From the NCBI GenBank assembly GCA_002134785.1, contig MBQZ01000016.1, positions 1-60,195 of the forward strand: a stretch of DNA of 60,195 bases. Reading direction: 5' to 3'. The stretch comes from Crenothrix sp. D3. GTDB lineage: Bacteria > Pseudomonadota > Gammaproteobacteria > Methylococcales > Methylomonadaceae. Positions 54,194 to 60,195 of this stretch are shown one piece after another. The notes beneath the pieces are model-generated. The model was not told where the DNA came from, made no database searches, and saw nothing but the letters and a program-made list of their open reading frames with translations. The translations under genes were made by a program, and so were the position numbers. Numbering within the stretch: position 1 is the stretch's first letter; every line of letters starts with the position of its first letter.

Positions 54194-56268
54194 TTTTTTA
54201 TTTTATTAAGATAATCTGAAATGTTAGCATTTTTTGCTGTTAGCATTTCTTCATAATTATTTTTATATTCTTGCGTAGTAACATTATCTGAGCCTACATT
54301 TTTTTCTGCAATAATAATGGCTTTTTGATAGAGTTGTTCTGCCTCATAAAACTTTTTTTGTGCCTGATAAACAGTCGCTAAATTGTTCATGCTGCTGGCA
54401 AGTTCAGTGGTTTCTTCAGGCAATGCTTTTTCTCTAATACTCAAACTGCGTGAATATAAAGAGTCGGCTTTATCGTATTCGTTTTGGGCATAATAAATTG
54501 CAGCGAGTCCATTTAAACTTGCCACAAGATCAGAATGGTCTTTTCCCAATGTTTTTTCGCCAATTGCTAGGCTTTTTTGATACAAAGAGTCAGCTTGTTC
54601 ATATTTACCTTGTTTAAAATTAATGAGTGCCAATCCATTTAAACCAACCATCAAATGGGGATGATCTTTGCCCAGCGATTTTTCACTAATGGCGAGACTT
54701 CTTTGATACGAGGATTCCGCTTGCTGATAATTTTTTTGCGTACTGTCAATAAATGCTAAACCGTTCAAGCTAATTGCTACTTCGGGATCATATTGCCCCA
54801 ATGTTTTTTCGCTAATCACTAAACTTCTTTTAAATAATGGCTCTGCCTGTGAAAAATTTTCTTGGGCATTGTAGAGATTACCTAAACCATTCAAGCTAAT
54901 AGCAATATATGGATGATCTTTTCCCAATGTTTTTTCGCCAATTGCTAGGCTTTTTTGATACAAAGAGTCAGCTTGTTTATATTTACCTTGTTTAAAATTA
55001 ATGAGTGCCAATCCATTTAAACCAACCATCAAATAGGGATGATCTTTGCCTAGCGATTTTTCACTAATGGCGAGACTTCTTTGATACGAGGATTCCGCTT
55101 GCTGATAATTTTTTTGCGTACTGTCAATAAATGCTAAACCGTTCAAGCTAACTGCTACTTCGGGATGATATTGCCCCGATGTTTTTTCGCTAATCACTAA
55201 ACTTCTTTTAAATAATGGCTCTGCCTGTGAAAAATTTTCTTGGGCAGTGTAGAGATTACCTAAACCATTCAAGCTAATAGCAACGTATGGATGATCTTTT
55301 CCCAATGCTTTTTCGGTAATGATTAAGGCTTTTTTATAGGCTGCTTCCGCTTCCTTATAGTTGCGTTCTATTAAATAGAGGGAAGCGAGACCATTTAAAC
55401 TGTTCGCGACATCAGGGTGTTCAGCACCCAATGTTTTTTCATCAATGGCAATGCTTCTTTGAAATAAAGGCGTTGCATCACGGTACTTACCTTGGTCTTT
55501 ATAGAGCATTCCTAAGCCATATAAACCTTCGGCAATTTCAGGGTTATCCTGGGCTAGAACTTTTTCATTAATGGCTAAACTGCGTTTATATAATGGTTCA
55601 GCTTCGGCATAGTTACCTAGTGTGCGATAGACATCCGCTAAATTAGCCAAACTATTTGCTACGTCAGAGTGGTCTTTACCTAATGCTTTTTCATTAATAC
55701 CCAAACTTTTTTTATATAAAAATTCAGCTTCTGAAAATTTTCCTTGCATGAAATACAGTTTCGACAGATTTTCCAAGCTGTTAGCAAAGTCTGGATTGTC
55801 TGCTCCCAGTTCTTTTTCGGTAATTTTTACACTTTTTTGTAGTAGCGGCTCTGCTTGAGAAAACTTAGCTTGTTGATAATAAAGAACGGCTAAATGATCT
55901 AAACTATCAACAAGATCAGGGCTTTCTGCTCCCAGTGCTTTTTCCAGAATGGTTAAACCGCGTTGATACAACGATTCAGCCAGTGCATATTTATCCTGCA
56001 TTTCATAAACAATAGCTAGATTATTGATACTACTGATTAGATCAGGGTTATCTGCACCCAATGCTTTTTCATTCAGCTCTAGGCTTTGTTTTAGAAAGGG
56101 TTCAGCCTCTTCATACTTGCCTTGTTCATAGAGGCTGAAGCCTTTTTCCTTTAGTTGCCTTGATTCAGAATCCGCCTGCGTTAACGCATTTTCTGTTACA
56201 GCAGATTCTTTGGCGTAAGCAATATTGAGAGCTAAGCTAAATACAATAATGAGTATTTTGTTGTGCAT
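54190..56268 (-). CDS. Secreted protein of 14 or so TPR (kinesin-light-chain type) repeats
   Basis: 692 residues. Signal peptide MHNKILIIVFSLALNIAYA then repeated 42-residue units of TPR_10/TPR_12 type (Y-x-x-A-E-x-L-Y-x-x-x-L-x-I-x-E-K-x-L-G-x-x-H-P), each of the form ...SLNGLA.IY..QGKY.QAE.LY.RSLAI.EK.LG. Two 126-residue blocks (three repeats each) are almost identical. Predicted periplasmic or outer-membrane associated protein-binding superhelix. Follows the EPS-like outer membrane protein on the same strand. No other domain; function unknown but position favours envelope or polysaccharide export. Confidence 0.82.
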   Translation of the reverse strand: MHNKILIIVFSLALNIAYAKESAVTENALTQADSESRQLKEKGFSLYEQGKYEEAEPFLKQSLELNEKALGADNPDLISSINNLAIVYEMQDKYALAESLYQRGLTILEKALGAESPDLVDSLDHLAVLYYQQAKFSQAEPLLQKSVKITEKELGADNPDFANSLENLSKLYFMQGKFSEAEFLYKKSLGINEKALGKDHSDVANSLANLADVYRTLGNYAEAEPLYKRSLAINEKVLAQDNPEIAEGLYGLGMLYKDQGKYRDATPLFQRSIAIDEKTLGAEHPDVANSLNGLASLYLIERNYKEAEAAYKKALIITEKALGKDHPYVAISLNGLGNLYTAQENFSQAEPLFKRSLVISEKTSGQYHPEVAVSLNGLAFIDSTQKNYQQAESSYQRSLAISEKSLGKDHPYLMVGLNGLALINFKQGKYKQADSLYQKSLAIGEKTLGKDHPYIAISLNGLGNLYNAQENFSQAEPLFKRSLVISEKTLGQYDPEVAISLNGLAFIDSTQKNYQQAESSYQRSLAISEKSLGKDHPHLMVGLNGLALINFKQGKYEQADSLYQKSLAIGEKTLGKDHSDLVASLNGLAAIYYAQNEYDKADSLYSRSLSIREKALPEETTELASSMNNLATVYQAQKKFYEAEQLYQKAIIIAEKNVGSDNVTTQEYKNNYEEMLTAKNANISDYLNKIKN

Positions 56269-56353
56269 TTTTGATTCTCTGGTTTTTCACTATGTAAATC
56301 AGGCACGATAAAGGATGAAATGGGATTCAATGATACTGGGAAATACAGCTCAC

Positions 56354-56374
56354 TAACTAGGCATTACCTAGTTA
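56354..56374 (-). terminator. Small inverted repeat between OMP and TPR genes
   Basis: TAACTAGG/CCTAGTTA with a 5-base loop (56354-56374), plus AAACCCA-GTG-TGGGTTT overlapping the OMP stop (56384-56400). Short stems; attenuator-like or chance. Confidence 0.35.
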
Positions 56375-56398
56375 AGGCTGTATAAACCCAGTGTGGGT

Positions 56399-57691
56399 TT
56401 AAAACTGAGAACCAATACCAACATAGACAATATTGCTGTCGTAATTGACACCTGCCACATTTTGCACTTGACGATTATTATATTGATAACTCGTATTGGC
56501 AAACAGATAGCGGTTTAACAAATATTTTGCACCCACACTTGCCAAATAAACACTTTCGGTACGCGCTGGATTAGGGAAGTTACCGCCAATGTATTCGTTG
56601 TAGGTGTAGCCGCCTTGGGCAGACAAAGTAAGATTTCTTAATAGCTCATGCTCAACTGTAGTGGTAAAAGCAGTAGAAAAGAAGCCTGTTGATCCTACTT
56701 GCGTGGTTTCGTTAATGGATCGGGTAACATCAGACGTTACAGTGGTAAGACCTGTTGGTGTCCATTTCAGAGTCAAGCCGCCTGCTACACCGCTGATAGT
56801 GCTTAGTCTGGGATCATCATAGTTTTGTGACTGATAACCAATGCGTGCATTCCCTGTTAATTTCCCCGTCAATTCTAGTGCGAGACCTGTGACTACACTG
56901 TAACCCTTTGATGAACGCTGAGTATCTGGTAGCCCTAGCGCACCTTGCTGATACTTAGAATCATAATTGATAAAGTTGTAACTGCCTTTAACGAATGCCT
57001 CGTAACCAGGTCTAATTTCATAACCGAGTCTTAAGGTTGAGGTATTAGTCATACGGCTACGATTTTGGTTATTCTTGATCGTAGTACCCGCGCCTGTTTC
57101 GCCATCGGCAAAGATGTCTTGGGCAATTAGATGATTAGCATTAACACGCACTCGATAAATTTGATGATCGTAACCCAGTTGCCCTAACAGAGTTTGGTGT
57201 CCCGTGGGTTTAACTGCATTCACAGGTGAATCAGGCGCACCTCTTTGTTCTGGCTGATTCACATAGCCAAAGCGTGCGAAGGCAAAACTGTCGCGTAATA
57301 CGTCAAGTCGTCCGTTCAAATCAACATTAACAATCTGTCTATCTTCATGCGGATGGTCAATATAATTTTGAATATCACTCTGGACATTCAAATCAACGGC
57401 GTGACGATTCCAGTTACTGGCGACGTTCAGCGATGGCTTAATGTGTGTCACAAAAGCATTCGTATCGGGTGTTACCCTGCTATCGCCATTAAAGATGTTA
57501 CTATTCCAGTTGCCGCCTAATTCTAGCGTTGGTTTTATAGTAAAACTACCCGCACGGAGTCCTTTAGCCGAGTAGTCATTTTCAGGCGTGCCATCAGGCG
57601 TACCCTCAGGTAATGGTGTTGCAGCAGATACCACACAAGGTATGCTTGCCAAGCTTAATAATATGAGATTGACGATTAATTTTTTTTTCAT
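56399..57691 (-). CDS. Outer membrane beta-barrel protein of an exopolysaccharide locus
   Basis: 430 residues. Signal peptide MKKKLIVNLILLSLASIPCVVSAA. Mature part TIKPTLELGGNWNSNIFNGDSRVTPDTNAFVTHIKPSLNV is the start of the BBP2/PEP-CTERM-associated OMP family (P-x-L-x-x-x-x-x-Y/W-N-x-N-I-F), followed by alternating 10-residue strands typical of a 14-18-strand barrel, ending in NIVYVGIGSQF with terminal Phe. Such barrels are part of XrtB/Eps or Wzx/Wzy-type polysaccharide export loci. It lies 47 bases after an Ala-rich secreted protein gene on the same strand and diverges from a Wza-like gene. Confidence 0.82.
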   Translation of the reverse strand: MKKKLIVNLILLSLASIPCVVSAATPLPEGTPDGTPENDYSAKGLRAGSFTIKPTLELGGNWNSNIFNGDSRVTPDTNAFVTHIKPSLNVASNWNRHAVDLNVQSDIQNYIDHPHEDRQIVNVDLNGRLDVLRDSFAFARFGYVNQPEQRGAPDSPVNAVKPTGHQTLLGQLGYDHQIYRVRVNANHLIAQDIFADGETGAGTTIKNNQNRSRMTNTSTLRLGYEIRPGYEAFVKGSYNFINYDSKYQQGALGLPDTQRSSKGYSVVTGLALELTGKLTGNARIGYQSQNYDDPRLSTISGVAGGLTLKWTPTGLTTVTSDVTRSINETTQVGSTGFFSTAFTTTVEHELLRNLTLSAQGGYTYNEYIGGNFPNPARTESVYLASVGAKYLLNRYLFANTSYQYNNRQVQNVAGVNYDSNIVYVGIGSQF

Positions 57692-57738
57692 AAATAATTC
57701 CCTATTTAAAACAACAAAAAGTGTATGTCTACCTTACG

Positions 57739-58548
57739 TTACTGAGAGTTACTGAGAACTAAGCCACTGTTAACAGGTGCTGTAGCAATAAGTTCTTTTT
57801 CTAATGTAAGCCCCTGAGCAGGGGTAATAAAACCAGCCTTAGCAGCGGCGATAATTTCTTGTTGCAATACTACGGGGGATTTTGTACCACTGCCAGCAGG
57901 GGCTGTGTCAGACAACTGTATTTGTAATGCAAATCCCTGAGCAACGGTAATGTCTCCGTTTAAAACGGCAGTTTGAATATTGGTTTGCTCTTGCACATAA
58001 ATATTAAGTTGTGCTTGATTCGCATCAGTGGTTGCCGTCGGATTCGGATCTGCTAATTGAATGTTGTTACTGAAAACGGCGTAGTTGGCTGCTTGAGTTA
58101 TCTCATTTTTTAAATCCGCTGGTGCAGCACTGACTGCGGCTGTTTTTATATCGGCTGAGTAGCTAGGAGCAGCTGATATGGCAGACTGGACAATAGCAGA
58201 AGCTGCCGCTCCCTTATCAGTAATGCTGGAATTGCTTGTAACCGCTTTCATAGCGGCAGCGGTAGCAGCGGCGGCAGCGGCAGCGGGGTTGGTGGGGTTT
58301 TTAGCTACCGCCTCTTTTACAGCAAGAGCTGTGGCAGCGGCGGCAGCAGCCACTGGATCTTTGCCTTCAGCAACAGCTTTTTCAATGGCAGCATTGATTG
58401 CCTGTTCCACTGTTTGCGTTTGCTGCAACCCGCCGTCAGGACGAATCTCTGAGGGATCTGTCACTGGAGGAACGCCGCCTTCATCTGCCGAATAAGACGA
58501 AGTTGAAATTCCAAGCAATAACGGAATAATTAGTAATTTTTTATTCAT
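57739..58548 (-). CDS. Alanine-rich secreted protein (unknown)
   Basis: 269 residues. Signal peptide MNKKLLIIPLLLGISTSSYSA. Mature region about 30-120 is helix-prone, with long Ala runs (AAAAAATA repeats) that could be a coiled or amyloid-like surface segment. C-terminal half has two copies of a G-x-I-T-x-A-Q-G-F/L-x-L-x-x-x-L-x-x-T-A-P motif (about 200-225 and 240-263): NGDITVAQGFALQIQL and AGFITPAQGLTLEKEL. Not a known family. Shares the 58549-58767 divergent space with the export gene; likely co-expressed. Confidence 0.65.
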   Translation of the reverse strand: MNKKLLIIPLLLGISTSSYSADEGGVPPVTDPSEIRPDGGLQQTQTVEQAINAAIEKAVAEGKDPVAAAAAATALAVKEAVAKNPTNPAAAAAAATAAAMKAVTSNSSITDKGAAASAIVQSAISAAPSYSADIKTAAVSAAPADLKNEITQAANYAVFSNNIQLADPNPTATTDANQAQLNIYVQEQTNIQTAVLNGDITVAQGFALQIQLSDTAPAGSGTKSPVVLQQEIIAAAKAGFITPAQGLTLEKELIATAPVNSGLVLSNSQ

Positions 58549-58767
58549 TGTAAACCCCTAAATTTATTTTCAGTTTATGTGTATTTTGTAGCGTTTAACA
58601 ATCATACATACTCATTAGACTTACAATACTAAGCTGGAATAATGAATAACAATTCAAGTATCTAAAACACACCCGCCCTCTACGCACTTTTGTTGATTCC
58701 TCGTTGTTGACAAGTACATTATGGTGTATAAGGTCATTATATTCAACTTATGTTACGGGACGATGCA

Positions 58768-59328
58768 ATGAAAGTAATTAGCCATCACATCATTTTTGGC
58801 GTTTTATGCGTGCTATTTTGTGGTGTATTTTCTGCCCCTTTATGGGCTGAAAATACAGAATTAACAGAGATTGCTTACCATTTAGGCAGTGGGGATAAAT
58901 TAAAAATAACTGTTTTTAATCAAGAAGATATGAACGGAGAATATACCGTTGATGGTGCTGGCAATGTGTCTTTACCCTTAATTGGTACGATTGCGGCTAA
59001 AAATTTGACACTTGATGAGTTTGAAAATAAATTAAAAGGGAAATTAAGCCCTGATTATTTATTGAATCCAAAAATAGCGATTCAAGTCTTAAACTACCGC
59101 CCGTTTTACATTTTGGGTGAAGTTAAAAAACCTGATTCTTACCCTTATGTGAGCGGCATGACCTATCTCACCGCAGTTGCTATTGCGGGTGGTTACACCT
59201 ACCGCGCTAAAGAAAATGTTGTTTATGTTATTCATGCGAGTAGCCCTGATCAAAAGGAAATTGAAACTAAGTTAGAAGAATCAGTACAGCCAGGTGATAT
59301 TATTCACGTTGAAGAACGCTTCTTTTAA
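58768..59328 (+). CDS. Polysaccharide export protein (Wza/SLBB family)
   Basis: 186 residues from the ATG at 58768 (an ATG at 58750 precedes it). Signal peptide MKVISHHIIFGVLCVLFCGVFSAPLWA, with no lipobox Cys, unlike Wza. The poly-export domain opens YHLGSGDKLKITVFNQEDMNGEYTVDGAGNVSLPLIGTIAAKNLT (GDxLxIxVxxxxxxSxxxxVxxDGxIxLPLIG) and the SLBB domain FYILGEVKKPDSYPYVSGMTYLTAVAIAGGYTYRA. Short form (about 190 residues), as in EpsE-type XrtB systems. Forms the outer-membrane/periplasmic exit channel with the chain-length protein that follows. Confidence 0.9.
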   Translation: MKVISHHIIFGVLCVLFCGVFSAPLWAENTELTEIAYHLGSGDKLKITVFNQEDMNGEYTVDGAGNVSLPLIGTIAAKNLTLDEFENKLKGKLSPDYLLNPKIAIQVLNYRPFYILGEVKKPDSYPYVSGMTYLTAVAIAGGYTYRAKENVVYVIHASSPDQKEIETKLEESVQPGDIIHVEERFF

Positions 59329-59358
59329 TTTTTACTCATTTCTCAGACAAGGAAAATT

Positions 59359-60195
59359 ATGCTACCCAGCAACACTCCCACCGTGTTTAGCAACAGTGAT
59401 TCATCTGCTCAAGATGAAGACAGTATATCCTTAGGCAATATTTTTCATGTTTTCTGGTTACGCCGCCGACTGTTTTTTGTGGTCGTTATTTTTGTCATTA
59501 TCGCTGGTGCAACAGTCGTATTTCAGCTTATTCCTCGCTACACTGCCGAAACCAAGGTTTTGGTGGGTGCCCCTAAATCGCAAGTCGTTGATGTGGAAGC
59601 CGTACTAAGTGGCGATGTCACTAATGAGTCGGGTGTTAAAAGCGAGGCAGAAGTGTTGCTTTCGCGTGGCTTAGCAAAAAAAGTCATTACTAAGCTGGGG
59701 TTGTTGAATTTAGTTGAATTCAATCCCAACCTTGAAAAAAAAGAAGATGGTTTTTTTAGCGCGTTAAATCCGAAAAACTGGCTACCTGATGACATCAAAG
59801 AAGCAGTGGGTTTGATGAAAAATCAAGAGATGCTCACGGATGAAGAAAAACAAGATCAAGTAATGGCAAAAGCGACAGACATCTATATCAGTAAATTAAA
59901 AGTCGCTCCCGTCAGAGGCTCACAAGTTATTGGTATTGCGTTTGAATCTCTGGATGCGAAACTTGCCGCTAAACTTGCCAATACCCACGCCGATAGTTAT
60001 ATCATTGGGCAGTTAGAAGCCAAATTTGAAGCGACTGAAAAAGCCAGTTCTTGGTTAAATAACCAATTAAGCGATTTACGCGCTAAAGTGGCGAGTTCTG
60101 AAAAAGCGGTTGAATATTATCGTGCAGATCACGGTTTAGTACATAGTGCTAACAAAGAAGCGGGATTGGCAGGTGAGCAACTGTCAGAAATTAAC
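59359..60195 (+). CDS. Polysaccharide chain-length determinant/GumC-like protein (3' end beyond window)
   Basis: AAGGA at 59349-59353 before the ATG at 59359; 279 codons visible, no stop before the window ends. N-terminal cytosolic stretch, then YRRRLFFVVVIFVIIAGATVVFQLI-type membrane helix preceded by NIFHVFWLRRR, RYTAETKVLVGAPKSQVVDVEAVLSGD, then LSRGLAKKVITKLGL. The periplasmic part contains ...LEAKFEATEKASSWLNNQLSDLRAKVASSEKAVEYYRADHGLV, the GumC/Wzz coiled-coil pattern. May continue into a BY-kinase domain. Inner membrane partner of the Wza-like gene. Confidence 0.9.
   Translation, partial: MLPSNTPTVFSNSDSSAQDEDSISLGNIFHVFWLRRRLFFVVVIFVIIAGATVVFQLIPRYTAETKVLVGAPKSQVVDVEAVLSGDVTNESGVKSEAEVLLSRGLAKKVITKLGLLNLVEFNPNLEKKEDGFFSALNPKNWLPDDIKEAVGLMKNQEMLTDEEKQDQVMAKATDIYISKLKVAPVRGSQVIGIAFESLDAKLAAKLANTHADSYIIGQLEAKFEATEKASSWLNNQLSDLRAKVASSEKAVEYYRADHGLVHSANKEAGLAGEQLSEIN

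Overview
The window looks like chromosome from a gammaproteobacterium of moderate to low GC (my impression; not computed). It opens inside a 16S rRNA gene on the minus strand, with a typical rRNA leader and two consensus promoters. The 16S reads like type I methanotrophs (Methylococcales) to my eye, and the gene content fits (AMMECR1/MEMO/radical-SAM trio, arsC-wrbA-DUF2069-hda, a GltD/PyrK-like fusion, an EPS export locus). I could not run a search, so only Gammaproteobacteria is firm.

Layout. 1-1336: 16S 5' part and its control region. 1960-9036: a type IV pilus minor-pilin cluster (pilV-pilW-pilX, a 716-residue repeat protein where pilY1 usually sits, a FimT/GspH pseudopilin, a membrane-TPR protein and a PilE-like pilin). 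9113-13623 (minus): glutaredoxin-like protein, UPF0114 protein and cobalamin-dependent methionine synthase metH. 13710-17731: small membrane and secreted proteins, an HTTM-DCC fusion, and two genes of 42 and 37 codons that are easily missed. 17826-20353: amrS diverging from amrB-amrA. 20391-25722: ubiA, arsC, wrbA, DUF2069, hda, lnt. 25776-28051: tsaC and two metal transporters (GDT1, ZIP).

A tRNA-Thr(CGT) at 28165 is followed by an accessory stretch to about 34000: a tandem ribbon-helix-helix protein, small orphans, a KTSC protein, a MORN-repeat protein, a J-domain protein and a bicupin. 34309-37975 holds a dienelactone hydrolase, a low-molecular-weight tyrosine phosphatase, a methyltransferase, ribA and a mono-heme membrane protein. 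Two related MITE-like elements sit at about 34013 and 38299. 38640-42257: TetR regulator, DUF4242, beta-propeller and OmpA. 42368-45232: ychJ, then a PIN-nuclease/AAA-ATPase operon (possible defence or toxin module) and a CPCC protein. 45296-53513: a 1234-residue flavin/Fe-S fusion, an EexN-like protein, two DUF2934 paralogues and recC. 53594-60195: DUF2238, a secreted TPR protein with a recent internal duplication, an outer-membrane barrel, an Ala-rich secreted protein, and the start of a divergent polysaccharide-export operon (Wza-like, then a Wzz/GumC-like protein cut by the window edge).

Themes: cell-surface work (pilus, OmpA, EPS), housekeeping metabolism, and accessory cassettes. Best candidates for something undescribed are the PilY1-replacing repeat protein in the pilus cluster, the AAA-PIN pair, and the TetR/DUF4242 unit with twin operators.
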